Counted from the stretch's first letter, positions 45,317-55,124 are shown. The stretch is 64,000 nucleotides of DNA from Hyphomicrobiales bacterium (GCA_900472625.1 UCIT01000001.1:124001-188000), one strand, 5' to 3'. Program-made: numbers and translations. Notes: generated by a model from the sequence alone, not told the origin.

Positions 45317-47044
45317 TCATTCCTCGAACAGCCCGAGCGTCGCTCCGGCCGCCACATAGCCGCCCTGCGCAGTTTCGATGCGGAACACGCCGGCGCGTGA
45401 CGCGACAACCTGCGTTTCCATCTTCATCGCCTCCATAACTGCGAGAAGCTCGCCTTTCTCGACATGCGCACCGTCTTCGATTTTCCATGCTTGGAGCGTG
45501 CCGGCGATCGGTGCCAGCAATGCTGCCGGGTCACTCACAGTCGCGACGGCGTCTATCGATGCGCCCGACACTTTTGCGGTGAAGCCAGAGAGCAGGGTCG
45601 CCGGGATCGCCAGTTGGTGACGCTTGCCGTCAATCTCGACGTGGGTGCGGATCATTGAGGTGTCAGCGGCAGGCTCTGGTCGGGCGGTGGCCTCAAGCGT
45701 CGAAGCGAAGTCTGTCTCGATCCATCGGGTGTGGACCTTGAAACCATCCTCGCCGGTGAAGTCGCGGTGATCCATGGCGGCGAGATGGAAGGGCAATACT
45801 GTGGCAATGCCTTCGATGGTGAACTCGCCAAGCGCACGCCGGGCGCGGGAGAGCGCCTGTTCGCGGGTGGCGCCTGTGACGATCAGCTTGGCCATGAGGG
45901 AATCGAACGTGCCTGGAACCGTCGATCCGGAGACCACACCGCTGTCGAGGCGAATGCCGGGGCCGGCCGGTGCGTTGAAAGCGGTGATGGTTCCGGGTGT
46001 CGGCAGAAAGCCGCGGCCCGGGTCTTCGGCGTTGATGCGGAACTCGATCGAATGGCCACGCGGCACCGGCGTTTCCGTGACGAGCAATGGCAAGCCGTCG
46101 GCGATGCGGAATTGCTCGATGACAAGGTCGATGCCGGTGGTTTCTTCGGTGACTGGGTGTTCAACCTGCAGGCGCGTGTTCACCTCGAGAAAGGAGATCG
46201 TGCCATCGACGCCGAGCAGGAATTCGACAGTGCCGGCACCGGAATAACCGGCGGCGGCGCAGATGCGCTTGGCGGCATCGTGTATCTCATGGCGTTGGAC
46301 ATCGGAAAGAAATGGCGCTGGCGCCTCCTCGACGAGCTTTTGATTGCGTCGCTGCAGGGAGCAGTCGCGCGTGCCCAGCACCAGCACATTGCCGTGCTTG
46401 TCGGCAAGAACCTGCGCCTCGATGTGGCGCGGTCGGTCGAGGAAGCGCTCGAGAAAGCATTCGCCGCGGCCGAACGCGGCCTTTGCCTCGCGCACGGCGG
46501 ATTCATAGAGATCGGCGATCTCTTCCATCTTCCATGCCACTTTCAGGCCGCGTCCGCCGCCGCCATAGGCAGCCTTGATGGCAACAGGCAGGCCGTACTT
46601 CTCGGCAAACGCGATGACTTCGGCGGATGTCGCGACCGGACCGTCGCTGCCGGCCACCAGTGGCGCGCCGACGCTAGTGGCGATCCGCCGTGCCTCGACC
46701 TTGTCGCCGAGTGCTTCGATTACCTCGGGATCGGGTCCGATCCATATCAGGCCGGCCTCCTGCACCGCGCGGGCGAATTCAGCCCGTTCCGACAGGAAGC
46801 CGTATCCCGGGTGTACCGCGTCGGCGCCGGAGCGCTTGGCAATGCCAATCAGTTTTTCGATGTCGAGGTAGGTCTCCGCCGGGCGGCTACCGTCTAGGCC
46901 GTAAGCTTCGTCCGCCAAGGTTACGAAGAGCGCGTCGAGATCCGGATCGGCATAGACCGCAACGGACTGGAGGCCGTGATCGAGACAGGCGCGGATGATG
47001 CGGACGGCGATTTCACCCCGATTGGCGATCAGCACTTTTTTCAT
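45317..47044 (-). CDS. Biotin carboxylase fused to a biotinyl domain, in the 5-oxoproline cluster
   Basis: A 575-residue acyl-CoA carboxylase alpha-type protein. Order: biotin carboxylase N-domain ([28 protein letters not shown]), ATP-grasp ([30 protein letters not shown]), C-domain, linker and biotinyl domain with MEAMKM (biotinylated Lys541). No carboxyltransferase subunit is encoded nearby. It is the last gene of the pxp operon, starting 42 bases after pxpBC. Homologues are frequent next to pxpB/pxpC and urea-amidolyase-like genes; its substrate here is not known and might be a derivative linked to oxoproline or urea-type metabolism (inference). Confidence 0.88.
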   Translation of the reverse strand: MKKVLIANRGEIAVRIIRACLDHGLQSVAVYADPDLDALFVTLADEAYGLDGSRPAETYLDIEKLIGIAKRSGADAVHPGYGFLSERAEFARAVQEAGLIWIGPDPEVIEALGDKVEARRIATSVGAPLVAGSDGPVATSAEVIAFAEKYGLPVAIKAAYGGGGRGLKVAWKMEEIADLYESAVREAKAAFGRGECFLERFLDRPRHIEAQVLADKHGNVLVLGTRDCSLQRRNQKLVEEAPAPFLSDVQRHEIHDAAKRICAAAGYSGAGTVEFLLGVDGTISFLEVNTRLQVEHPVTEETTGIDLVIEQFRIADGLPLLVTETPVPRGHSIEFRINAEDPGRGFLPTPGTITAFNAPAGPGIRLDSGVVSGSTVPGTFDSLMAKLIVTGATREQALSRARRALGEFTIEGIATVLPFHLAAMDHRDFTGEDGFKVHTRWIETDFASTLEATARPEPAADTSMIRTHVEIDGKRHQLAIPATLLSGFTAKVSGASIDAVATVSDPAALLAPIAGTLQAWKIEDGAHVEKGELLAVMEAMKMETQVVASRAGVFRIETAQGGYVAAGATLGLFEE

Positions 47045-47086
47045 GGATGTCTCCTCAAATTTTCCCGGTGGCCGGCGTCGGTTGCC

Positions 47087-48685
47087 TCAAGCCTTGCGGG
47101 GCTCGATGTCGGCAAAGGATGTCACGGGCCTGAAGCGGATTTGCGCGTTAACAGGAATCTGCCCGGCGAGATCGAGATGATATTCGGCGATGTTTCCAAT
47201 CACAGGATAGCCGCCGGTCAATGGGTGGTCGGCGAGGAAAAGCACCGGCTGGCCGCTATGCGGCACTTGTATGGCGCCGGTTGCGGTTCCTTCGCTCGGT
47301 AACTCCGTGTTGTCCTTGCGCTGCAGCGACACGTCGCCAGCAATACGGATACCGACGCGGTTCGACTGCGGCGTCACCTGCCAGAGTTGGGAAGAGAGCG
47401 TCGCGATGCCGGCGTCGGTAAACCAGTCGCTGCGCGGCCCCATGACCACGTCGAGCGTGACGGTCTCGCCGGAAGCGGGATGGTCGAAGGCCGCTGCCTC
47501 GGTGACCGAGACGCTGGCCAGTCCGTCGGTCTTGCCGATCGTCAGGACGGTACCCGCGGTGACAGCATCGGGGCCGACAACGGCCAGCGTGTCGGCCGAG
47601 GCACTACCAAGCACGGGTGTCACGACGAAGCCTCCACGTACGGCGAGATAGCTGCGCATCCCTTTCGGCGCCTGCCCGAGCGTGACAACGTCACCAGCTT
47701 CCAGCGAGATCGGCCAATAGGTTTCGGCCGACGTGCTGCGCCCAGAGGCATCGCGAATGGTGATGGGGCAGGGGGCGCCGGTGACGCCGATGACGGTGCG
47801 GCCGGACACTTCGAAGGAGAATCCGCCGAGGATAACTTCGAGGGCGGCGGTGCCGACTGGATTGCCGACAACACGATTGGCAGCCTTCAGCGCCCCCTGA
47901 TCGAGGGCTCCGGACGAGGAAACGCCTTGGCCGGTCTGGCCGAAACGGCCGGCATCCTGAAAGAGCGCCGGCATGGGGGCCGCGAGGACGTTGAACGTCA
48001 AACCGTCAGTGGCCTGTTCGTTTTGCGTGGCCGACAAAGCCGCCGACGTTACCGTGGGCACCGGCGCCGATTTCCTGGCCAGATCGAAGAAGCGCACGCG
48101 GTAACCCGGCTGGAACAGCGCCGGAGGATCGCGCGACAGGTCCCACATCTTTTCCGGCGTCGTGCCGATGATCTGCCAGCCACCCGGACTGTTTTGCGGA
48201 TAGACGCCTGAAAACGCGCCGGCCAGCGCGACAGAGCCGGCAGGAATTTTCGTGCGTGGGCTTTGGCGGCGCGCGACGCGCAATGCCGGATCACCGCCGA
48301 CGAGATAACCGAAACCCGGCGCGAAGCCGCAGAAGGCTACGGTGAATATGCTTTCAGTGTGACGGCGGATGACCTCCTCGATGGAGAGATCGGTCAGGTT
48401 GGCAACGTCGCCAAGGTCCTCTCCGTCATATCTGACCGGGATTTCCACCAGCATCTCCGAAGGCGCGACGCGAGCCGAAAGGTCACGCGTGATGATTTCG
48501 GCTGCCAGCATCTGCGCTGTCAGCTTTTCGGCGCGAAAGCGGATCATCAGTGTGCGGGCGGCAGGCACCATGTCGATGACGCCGTCCAGCGGATCGGCCT
48601 CGAGCGAGGCGAACAGCGCCAGGGTCTCGTCGAGATCGGCGAGCTCGACCAGTATAACTGTCAGGCTGACGGGTAGAAAACGCAT
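47087..48685 (-). CDS. pxpBC: 5-oxoprolinase subunits B and C fused (PxpB-PxpC)
   Basis: A 532-residue fusion. Residues 1-215 are the PxpB/KipI domain with FTVAFCGFAPGFGYLVG (118-128 core) and GGWQIIGTTP. Residues about 228-532 are the PxpC/KipA domain with QDAGRFGQTGQGVSSSGALD, YLAVRGGF and FLADHPLTGGYPVIG. In E. coli and Bacillus these are separate genes; with PxpA they hydrolyse 5-oxoproline to glutamate using ATP. The ATG lies 7 bases after the stop of a small upstream gene, with pxpA just before that, so the operon supplies all three subunits. Older annotations call these allophanate hydrolase subunits 1 and 2. Confidence 0.92.
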   Translation of the reverse strand: MRFLPVSLTVILVELADLDETLALFASLEADPLDGVIDMVPAARTLMIRFRAEKLTAQMLAAEIITRDLSARVAPSEMLVEIPVRYDGEDLGDVANLTDLSIEEVIRRHTESIFTVAFCGFAPGFGYLVGGDPALRVARRQSPRTKIPAGSVALAGAFSGVYPQNSPGGWQIIGTTPEKMWDLSRDPPALFQPGYRVRFFDLARKSAPVPTVTSAALSATQNEQATDGLTFNVLAAPMPALFQDAGRFGQTGQGVSSSGALDQGALKAANRVVGNPVGTAALEVILGGFSFEVSGRTVIGVTGAPCPITIRDASGRSTSAETYWPISLEAGDVVTLGQAPKGMRSYLAVRGGFVVTPVLGSASADTLAVVGPDAVTAGTVLTIGKTDGLASVSVTEAAAFDHPASGETVTLDVVMGPRSDWFTDAGIATLSSQLWQVTPQSNRVGIRIAGDVSLQRKDNTELPSEGTATGAIQVPHSGQPVLFLADHPLTGGYPVIGNIAEYHLDLAGQIPVNAQIRFRPVTSFADIEPRKA

Positions 48686-48692
48686 CGGAACC

Positions 48693-48797
48693 TCAGGCGT
48701 GGCAGGCGGAATCGGGAAGGTCGGTGGTCACCATGTTGCAGGGAGCATGCGTGATGGCGAATGGCACGAGCAGGCGCAACACTAACATGGCAATCAT
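48693..48797 (-). CDS. 34-residue small protein inside the oxoproline operon
   Basis: Between pxpA and pxpBC the minus strand has an ATG at 48797 preceded by GAAGGAACCGCA, a good ribosome site, and a 34-codon frame whose TGA is 7 bases before the pxpBC ATG. The product begins with a hydrophobic segment (MIAMLVLRLLVPFAI), then THAPCNMVTTDLP and a Cys-His near the end. It could be a small membrane protein, a leader peptide coupling translation of pxpBC, or a chance frame filling the gap. Support is positional (ribosome site, tight spacing), not homology. I do not recognise it. Confidence 0.5.
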   Translation of the reverse strand: MIAMLVLRLLVPFAITHAPCNMVTTDLPDSACHA

Positions 48798-48821
48798 TGC
48801 GGTTCCTTCGGCAGTCCACCA

Positions 48822-49586
48822 TCACGCCCACAGGAACGAGCGGACCGCAATGCCGTCGGCTTCGAAGGCGCGGCGGATTTCCCGGGCGATGGCAACGGCG
48901 CCAGGACTGTCGCCATGCACGCAGATCGACTGTGCATCGACCTTGATCAGCGATCCATCGATCGCTTCCAGTGTGCCCTCGCGAGTGAGCTGCAGCATGC
49001 GCTGAGCGATCAGCTGCGTGTCGTGAAGGACAGCACCGGCCTCACGGCGCGAAACAAGCTGGCCATCGGGCATATAGGCGCGATCGGCGAAAGCTTCGGC
49101 GACGACCTGAAGCCCGGATTTGCGCGCCAGATCGAGAATGGGTGCGCCAGCCAGCCCCATCAGCACCAGCGAGGGATCGATGGCCTTGATGCCGTCGATC
49201 ACTGCCTGGCCCTGTTTCGGGTCGTGGGCGATGCGGTTGTACAGCGCGCCGTGCGGTTTCACGTAGTCGACTGTGACGCCGGCGGCCGCAGCGATGCCCT
49301 TCAATGCGCCGATCTGGTAGATCACGTCGGCGATCAGATCAGCCGGGCTGACGTCCATGTCGCGTCGACCGAAGCCGACGCGATCCGGGTAGGAGACATG
49401 TGCCCCGATCGAAACACCTTTTTCGGCAGCCGCCTTGACGGTTTTCAGGATGCCGAGGGAATCTCCGGCATGGAAGCCGCAGGCAACGTTAGCGCTGGAG
49501 ACGATGGCGAGCATCGCTGCATCGTCCCCCATGGCCCAGGCGCCATAGCTTTCGCCGAGATCGCTGTTGAGATCGATGGCAGTCAT
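48822..49586 (-). CDS. pxpA: 5-oxoprolinase subunit A (LamB/YcsF family)
   Basis: A 254-residue LamB/YcsF-family protein, the usual length. The N-terminus [14 protein letters not shown] and following [38 protein letters not shown] and a C-terminal [17 protein letters not shown] are the family hallmarks. With PxpB and PxpC it performs ATP-dependent opening of 5-oxoproline to glutamate, recycling a spontaneous damage product of glutamine/glutamate. It is 10 bases after the transporter gene and is followed by a small frame and the pxpBC fusion. Confidence 0.93.
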   Translation of the reverse strand: MTAIDLNSDLGESYGAWAMGDDAAMLAIVSSANVACGFHAGDSLGILKTVKAAAEKGVSIGAHVSYPDRVGFGRRDMDVSPADLIADVIYQIGALKGIAAAAGVTVDYVKPHGALYNRIAHDPKQGQAVIDGIKAIDPSLVLMGLAGAPILDLARKSGLQVVAEAFADRAYMPDGQLVSRREAGAVLHDTQLIAQRMLQLTREGTLEAIDGSLIKVDAQSICVHGDSPGAVAIAREIRRAFEADGIAVRSFLWA

Positions 49587-49596
49587 GTCAGTCTCC

Positions 49597-50847
49597 TTAT
49601 GCCGAGAGAAGCGCGAAGATCGGGCCGATCGACTTGTAGCCCATGTACCAGGTGAGCGCGCATGTCAGGATACCGAGGATCAGCAGCCAGCGCGGATAGC
49701 GATAGCCGCCCATCAGGTCCGGGCGCGCCCATGCCGCATACATGAAGATCGACAGACCAATCGGCAGAACCAGACCGTTCAGGCCGCCAACGAAGACGAG
49801 CATCGCGGCTGGTGGCGTCGTCATCAGCATGTAACTGATCAGCGATATGGCAATGAAGCCGACGGTCGCGAAGTTGCGCTGTCGTTCCGTCATGTCCTTC
49901 TTGAAGGCGGTCAGGAACGATACCGAGGTATACGCTGCACCGATGATGCTGGTCATCGCCGATGCGAGCAAAACCGCGCCGAACAGGCGGAAGCCGATAT
50001 TACCTGCCGCCGCCTGGAAGGCCTGGCCGGCAGGGTTGGCTGCCTTGCCCGACAGATCGATGATCACGCCGCTTGAGACGACGCCGAGAACGGCGAGAAA
50101 CAGGATGAAGCGCAGCACGCCTGTTATGGCGATGCCGCTGAAGGCAGCGCGGTTGACCGCAGCCAGGTTCTCGACGCCGACTGTGCCCTTGTCCAGCAGG
50201 CGGTGCGCGCCTGCATAGGTGATGTAGCCGCCGACGGTTCCGCCGACGATGGTGGTTATGGTGGCGAAATCGATGGTGTCGGGGAAGATCGTCTGACGCA
50301 GGGCTTCAGCGACCGGTGGGCCGGAGACATAGGCTGCGTAAAGAATGAGAGCGAGCTTGATGAACGCAGCGACGTAGACGACGCGGTCCATCGCGACACC
50401 CGCGCGGCGGGACAGGAAAATCCCGATTGCCGCGATCGCGCCGATTGCGCCACCGATCTTCGGGTCGAGGTCGATCATGGCGTTGAAGCCCAGGCCAGCG
50501 CCACCTATATTGCCGATGTTGAAGAACAGACCGCCAATGATCACAAGAACAGCAAGCAGATATCCGGAACCCGGAATTGCGGCATTGGCGATGTCGGACG
50601 CCCTCATCTTGGTGATCGTCACGATGCGCCAGATGTTCGCCTGGACAACGAAGTCGATCAGGATCGACACGAGAATACCGAAGGCGAAGGCGGCGCCAAG
50701 CTTGGCGGTGAAGGTCGCCGTCTGAGTTATGAAGCCCGGCCCAACGGCCGACATCGACATAAGAAAGACCGCGGCCATAAGCGCCGAGCGTCGCGACCTT
50801 ACGGACATGCCCGTCGGTTTGCTGTCTGGTGATGATTGTTGATCCAT
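49597..50847 (-). CDS. NRAMP-family transporter of the oxoproline operon (YcsG-like)
   Basis: A 416-residue membrane protein with about eleven helices related to the NRAMP/Mn-Fe transporter superfamily ([21 protein letters not shown] near the N-terminus; [34 protein letters not shown]). Bacillus ycsG is the analogous NRAMP-like gene next to pxp genes, so a role in taking up oxoproline or a related compound rather than metal is plausible but unproven. I do not see the DPGN metal-binding motif of true metal NRAMPs in the first helix (it reads VGPGFITQ). The ATG at 50847 follows GGAGAGGG. First gene of the operon, divergent from a GntR regulator. Confidence 0.85.
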   Translation of the reverse strand: MDQQSSPDSKPTGMSVRSRRSALMAAVFLMSMSAVGPGFITQTATFTAKLGAAFAFGILVSILIDFVVQANIWRIVTITKMRASDIANAAIPGSGYLLAVLVIIGGLFFNIGNIGGAGLGFNAMIDLDPKIGGAIGAIAAIGIFLSRRAGVAMDRVVYVAAFIKLALILYAAYVSGPPVAEALRQTIFPDTIDFATITTIVGGTVGGYITYAGAHRLLDKGTVGVENLAAVNRAAFSGIAITGVLRFILFLAVLGVVSSGVIIDLSGKAANPAGQAFQAAAGNIGFRLFGAVLLASAMTSIIGAAYTSVSFLTAFKKDMTERQRNFATVGFIAISLISYMLMTTPPAAMLVFVGGLNGLVLPIGLSIFMYAAWARPDLMGGYRYPRWLLILGILTCALTWYMGYKSIGPIFALLSA

Positions 50848-50940
50848 GGAACCCTCTCCGGTTGACCTTATTCCCAATTTCATTGGGTTTGAATTGGTGA
50901 TCAGTAGGGTCAACGTCGCCGTGTTTCACAATTCTGTCAA

Positions 50941-50972
50941 TATTGTTCAACGATTTAATTCTATTGTTCTAC
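50941..50972. promoter_or_regulatory. Direct repeats, candidate operator of the divergent GntR regulator
   Basis: TATTGTTCAAC (50941-50951) and TATTGTTCTAC (50962-50972) are an 11-base direct repeat spaced 21 bases start to start, i.e. two helical turns on one DNA face. They lie in the AT-rich region between the transporter gene and the GntR gene, where the regulator of both would bind. Their role is inferred from position and repetition. Confidence 0.4.
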
Positions 50973-51170
50973 TAAGGTGTTCAAATGCTAGGCTCATTGC
51001 CGAGTTTTAAGGCGCTGTTTGCTTGGATTTCAGCCTTCCATACCGACACCGCGGCTCGGCTCGCTGGACAAACATGTGATTGCCGTGGGCAAGCGGTTCC
51101 GTTTCCGAGCGAAGCACGCTATCGATGCCGCAGGGTCCACGCGTCTGTAAGAGGCTATCAAGGGATATTC

Positions 51171-51821
51171 ATGGCCGAGCAGGATACCACATCAGCACTG
51201 GCGCCGAGGCTTGCCGATTCAATCCGTGACAAGCTCATTTCAGGTGAACTGAAGCCGGGTCAGCGCCTGTCCGAAGCGGCGTTGAGTACTGATCTCGATG
51301 TGTCGCGCAATTCGCTGCGCGAGGCGTTCCGACTGCTCACCAAGGAAGGATTGTTGCGGCACGAGCCGAACCGCGGTGTGTTCGTTGCAACTCCGAGCAT
51401 GGCCTCGATCATCGACATCTACCGTATCCGCAAGATTATCGAATGCCAGGCGCTCGCCAAGGCCTACCCGAAACACCCTGCAGTCGCGCGTATGCGAGGC
51501 GCCGTGGAAAGTGCGAGGAAAGCCTCCGAGAATAGCGATTGGGCGGCGGTTGGCAGCCAGAACATGGTTTTCCATGCCTCGATTGTCGATCTTGCCGACA
51601 GCCAGCGGCTCAGTGGGTTCTATGCGCAGATTGCGGCCGAGCTGCGGCTGAGTTTCGGGCTGCTTGCGAACCCCGAATTGCTGCACGCGCCTTATGTCGA
51701 AATGAACTTTGCCATTTTGGAAACGCTTGAGGCAGGAAGAGCGGAGGAGGCTGCTGCTGCGCTTGAGACCTATCTCGCGCAGTCGGAACGTACCGTTCTT
51801 GCGGCTTTCGGGCGGCTTTAG
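51171..51821 (+). CDS. GntR-family (FCD) transcriptional regulator, probably of the oxoproline operon
   Basis: A 216-residue regulator. Residues about 10-75 are a winged helix-turn-helix (LADSIRDKLISGELKPGQRLSEAAL, DVSRNSLREAFRLLTKEGLLRHEPNRGVFV), and 80-210 an all-helical FCD ligand-binding domain (YRIRKIIECQALA, HASIVDLADSQRL). The chosen ATG at 51171 has AAGGGATA upstream; the open frame reaches back to 50985 but the preceding residues are unlike the family. Being divergent from the pxp operon, it probably senses oxoproline or a related compound, as FCD regulators usually control adjacent catabolic genes. Confidence 0.88.
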   Translation: MAEQDTTSALAPRLADSIRDKLISGELKPGQRLSEAALSTDLDVSRNSLREAFRLLTKEGLLRHEPNRGVFVATPSMASIIDIYRIRKIIECQALAKAYPKHPAVARMRGAVESARKASENSDWAAVGSQNMVFHASIVDLADSQRLSGFYAQIAAELRLSFGLLANPELLHAPYVEMNFAILETLEAGRAEEAAAALETYLAQSERTVLAAFGRL

Positions 51822-51857
51822 GACGGACGGAAAATGATGAGTGAATGTCAAATGTAA

Positions 51858-51887
51858 AAGGACCGGCATGTGGTGATGCCGGTCCTT
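51858..51887. terminator. Bidirectional terminator between gntR and htrA
   Basis: AAGGACCGGCAT and ATGCCGGTCCTT form a perfect 12-bp stem around a 6-base loop, preceded by AAAA and placed between converging stops at 51821 and 51895. Good shape for termination in both directions, particularly toward the minus strand where the stem is followed by T-rich sequence. Confidence 0.8.
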
Positions 51888-51894
51888 CCGAACG

Positions 51895-53394
51895 CTAGGC
51901 CGCAGCGAAGGCAACAGCGACGAATGTCTTGTTGCCATCTCGCTGCACAAGGAGCAGCACAGACTTCTTCTCGGTCTTTGCCGCAGCAGCCACGGCGTTC
52001 TTGGCTTGACTCGCATCATGAACGGTCTTGTCGTTCACCGACAGGATGATGTCGCCAGCCTGCAGGCCGGCCTTGGCGGCGGGCTTGTCAGGCGCGACAT
52101 TGGCGACGACCGCACCTTCGACCTTCTGCGAAATGCCGAGCTGTTCGCGGATGTCAGGCGTGAGGTCGGCAAGTGCGACGCCGATCTTTGGCCCGCTTTG
52201 GCTCTGCTTGTCGTCAGCCTTGGCGTTTGCCAGCTGCTGGCCGTCGTCGTTTCCGCCAATGGCCACCTTCAGCTCGACGCTCTTGTCGCCGCGCCAAACC
52301 GTTATCGTCTGCTTATCGCCCGGCGAAAGATCGGCGACGAGCCGTGACAGATCCTTCGGCGAGGTGACGTTCCCGCTTCCAACGTTTGTGACCACATCTC
52401 CGGCCTTGAAGCCAGCGATCGCGGCCGGCGATCCGGCGGTCACATCGGCAACCAGAGCGCCCTGTGGCTTGGCAAGGCCGACGGCATCGGCGACGTCCTG
52501 AGTGACCGCCTGGATCTGCACGCCGAGATAGCCGTGCTCGATCGAGCCGTTCTTCTGTAGCTTCGCGACGATGGCCTTGGCCTCATCTGAAGGGATGGCG
52601 AAGCCTACGCCGACGCTACCGCCATTGGGAGAATAGATGGCGGTGTTGATCCCGACGACATTGCCTTCCCGGTCGACGAGCGGGCCGCCCGAATTGCCAT
52701 GGTTGATGGGGGCGTCGATCTGGATGAAATCATCGTAGGGGCCGCTGTGCAGGTCTCTGCCACGCGCCGAGACGATGCCGGCCGTGACCGTCGTGCCGAT
52801 GCCGAAGGGGTTGCCGATGGCAAGGATCTGGTCGCCGAGCTTGAGCTTGCTGGAATCACCCCAGGAGATGGTCGGAAGCGCCTTCGATGCCTCGACTTTG
52901 ACGACCGCCAGATCGGCTTTGCTGTCTGCTCCGACCAGCTTCGCGGGCAGTTCCGTGCCGTCGTCCAGCGTCACCTTGATGTCGGTGGCGTTGGCGATCA
53001 CGTGGTTGTTGGTGACGATATAGCCGTCCTTGCTGACGATGAAGCCGGAACCGAGTGCCTGCGCATGCTCGCCTGACTGCCGCTGCGGCGCCTGACGTGG
53101 TGTTGGGATGCCCTGCTGTTCGAAGAAGTGGCGGAACTGCTCCTGCATTTCGGAATTGTCCGTATCCTCGCCGGTCTCGGCAGCCTTCATCGTGGTGACG
53201 ATCGTGACGACCGCCGGCTTGTCTGCGTCGACGATATCGGCAAACGAGCCGCTGCCGGATGCCGACAGGGCGGCGCTGGCCGGTGCGGCGACTGCAGGCG
53301 AGCTTTCGTATGAATAGGGAAGTGCTGCCGCTCCGGCGATGATGGCAACGCCCAGCAAAGCGGCTGAGCGGCGGCGGTTGAGAATGTTCGACAT
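51895..53394 (-). CDS. degP: Periplasmic serine protease, HtrA/DegP family
   Basis: A 499-residue trypsin-like protease-chaperone of the envelope. After an N-terminal leader (RRRSAALLGVAIIAGAAALP) comes a region with QEQFRHFFEQQG, the protease domain with catalytic His131 (TNNHVI), Asp161 (SKADLAVV) and Ser235 (NHGNSGGPL), then PDZ domains at about 280-375 (YLGVQIQAVTQDVADAVG) and 405-495 (GVALADLTPDIREQLGIS). All three catalytic residues are present. The ATG at 53394 is preferred because it starts the leader; 15 extra upstream codons are open. Long for DegQ/DegS, right for a two-PDZ DegP-type protein. Rhizobia carry several paralogues, so the exact name is uncertain. Confidence 0.92.
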   Translation of the reverse strand: MSNILNRRRSAALLGVAIIAGAAALPYSYESSPAVAAPASAALSASGSGSFADIVDADKPAVVTIVTTMKAAETGEDTDNSEMQEQFRHFFEQQGIPTPRQAPQRQSGEHAQALGSGFIVSKDGYIVTNNHVIANATDIKVTLDDGTELPAKLVGADSKADLAVVKVEASKALPTISWGDSSKLKLGDQILAIGNPFGIGTTVTAGIVSARGRDLHSGPYDDFIQIDAPINHGNSGGPLVDREGNVVGINTAIYSPNGGSVGVGFAIPSDEAKAIVAKLQKNGSIEHGYLGVQIQAVTQDVADAVGLAKPQGALVADVTAGSPAAIAGFKAGDVVTNVGSGNVTSPKDLSRLVADLSPGDKQTITVWRGDKSVELKVAIGGNDDGQQLANAKADDKQSQSGPKIGVALADLTPDIREQLGISQKVEGAVVANVAPDKPAAKAGLQAGDIILSVNDKTVHDASQAKNAVAAAAKTEKKSVLLLVQRDGNKTFVAVAFAAA

Positions 53395-53742
53395 GATGTC
53401 CGTCCTGAAAATTGGTTGCTCGATCGCGGGAGCTTTCATCCGGAAAACTGAGCGCGTGAGTTACATATGCTGCGAGCAGAATGTATTTTCAAATTAAATG
53501 TAAGTTACGTTATCATTGCCAAAAATTCATACATTACAGCAGTTTAATCTTACGACGGAAAGTATATGTCATCACCGACTTCTTCCGGCCGCCTCGTTTC
53601 AGGAGGGATATTTCCATCATCGAGAATGGGCGATGTCCTCCCGACATGCACTTTGGCAAGCGTGTGTTTTGCCTGTCTGCTTTCGCTCTGCTATCAATAG
53701 CAAGGGCTACGAAAACGAAACCAAAGCGAAAGACCTCGCGCC
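53395..53742. other. Divergent intergenic region between htrA and the DeoR regulator gene
   Basis: About 350 AT-rich bases holding the promoters of both divergent genes. I see no strong operator or hairpin; short open frames (for example on the plus strand from 53481) lack ribosome sites and recognisable products. Confidence 0.4.
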
Positions 53743-54537
53743 ATGTTCCTCAGCGACCGGCAGACCGAAATAATCGACATGGCCAAATCTAAGGGCCGTA
53801 TATTTGTCGAGGAACTGTCGGCCCACTTCCAGGTCACGCCACAGACAATCCGCAAGGATCTCAACGATATTTGCGATGCGCAGATACTGACGCGAGTGCA
53901 CGGAGGCGCGATCTTTCCGAGCGGCACCGAGAACGTCAAGTACGAGGCCCGGCGACAGATTGCGTCGGCCGAGAAGCAGGCGATCGGTATCGCAGCTGCC
54001 AACCTGATTCCCAATAACGCTTCGCTCTTCATCAACATCGGAACGACCACCGAAGCTGTCGGCGAGGCGCTGATAAACCACCACGAACTGATGGTGATCA
54101 CCAACAACATCAACGTCGCCAACCGGTTGAGGCTGTTGCCCGCGATCGAGGTCGTCATAGCAGGTGGCGTGGTGCGTGGTGCGGACGGCGGTATCGTCGG
54201 AGAGGCCGCTGTTGACTTCATCAGGCAGTTCAAGGTTGATTATGCCGTGATCGGCGCCTCTGCGATCGACGAGGATGGCGCGCTTCTCGATTACGATTTT
54301 CGCGAAGTGAAGGTCGCGCAGGCCATCATCGCCAATGCCCGCCATGTCATCCTCGTCTCGGACTCTACCAAGTTCGAGCGCACGGCGCCGGTGCGGATCG
54401 CCCAGCTGTCACAAGTGCACACTTTCATCACCGATCAATGCGTGATGCCATCCGTCCGCCAGTTCTGTCTGGACAACGATGTCCGCCTGATCGAGACGAA
54501 CGCTGAGAAGCACGAGCCGCATATAGAAGTCGCCTGA
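53743..54537 (+). CDS. DeoR/GlpR-family transcriptional regulator
   Basis: A 264-residue regulator with an N-terminal DeoR helix-turn-helix (RQTEIIDMAKSKGRIFVEELSAHF, VTPQTIRKDLNDICDAQILTRVHGGA, residues 6-57) and a sugar-phosphate-sensing C-domain (FINIGTTTEAVGEAL, VITNNINVANRL, VVIAGGVVRGADGGIVGEAAVDFI, SDSTKFERTAP). The wording of these motifs is closest to glycerol-3-phosphate repressors (GlpR). No glp gene lies in the window; glpD or a glycerol transporter elsewhere would support that assignment. It is followed 42 bases later by a YbaK-family gene, perhaps co-transcribed. Confidence 0.87.
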   Translation: MFLSDRQTEIIDMAKSKGRIFVEELSAHFQVTPQTIRKDLNDICDAQILTRVHGGAIFPSGTENVKYEARRQIASAEKQAIGIAAANLIPNNASLFINIGTTTEAVGEALINHHELMVITNNINVANRLRLLPAIEVVIAGGVVRGADGGIVGEAAVDFIRQFKVDYAVIGASAIDEDGALLDYDFREVKVAQAIIANARHVILVSDSTKFERTAPVRIAQLSQVHTFITDQCVMPSVRQFCLDNDVRLIETNAEKHEPHIEVA

Positions 54538-54579
54538 ACGTCCTGCCTATCCCCCCTAGGATAAAAAAACAGCAACGCC

Positions 54580-55038
54580 ATGAGCCTTGAAACAGTCCGC
54601 GCATTTTTTGCTGCCTCCGCTCCCGACATCGAGATCATCGAAACTGCGCTCAGTTCGGCGACGGTCGCACAGGCCGCCGAAGCGCATGGTGTCGACCCGG
54701 CACAGATCGCCAAGACGATCTGTCTGCGCGTGGCAGACGAGCCCATCCTCGTGGTGGCCAGCGGCCTTGCTAGGCTTGATAATCGCAAGTTCAAGGATGC
54801 GTTCGGCGTCAAGGGACGCATGCTCGGTGCCGATGAGGTCGTTGCCGTCACCAGCCATCCCGTCGGCGGGGTCTGCCCCTTCGGACTTCCTTCACCGCTG
54901 CGCATCTATTGCGACATATCGTTGAAGCAGTTCGATCTTGTTGTACCGGCTGCGGGTTCAACAAATTCGGCGGTGCGAATCTCCACCGAACGCCTTGCCG
55001 AGATCACCAGTGCGACATGGGTGGATGTCTGCCAGTAA
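54580..55038 (+). CDS. YbaK/ProX-type aminoacyl-tRNA deacylase
   Basis: A 152-residue single-domain protein of the YbaK/EbsC family that hydrolyses mischarged aminoacyl-tRNAs. Features: AQIAKTICLRV with the conserved lysine, PILVVASGLARLDNRKFKDAFG, and the hallmark HPVGGVCPFGL near residue 96. Length and motifs fit a free-standing trans-editing factor; which tRNA it acts on (Pro or Cys type) cannot be told here. There is no recognisable canonical ribosome site apart from AAAAAA-CAGCAACGCC before the ATG. Confidence 0.88.
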   Translation: MSLETVRAFFAASAPDIEIIETALSSATVAQAAEAHGVDPAQIAKTICLRVADEPILVVASGLARLDNRKFKDAFGVKGRMLGADEVVAVTSHPVGGVCPFGLPSPLRIYCDISLKQFDLVVPAAGSTNSAVRISTERLAEITSATWVDVCQ

Positions 55039-55124
55039 ACTAGATTCGGCAGAAAGCTTCAAACGCCGAAAAAGCCACCTATATATGTCTGATACTTATC
55101 GGTTGATATATGGGAGACCTCAAG

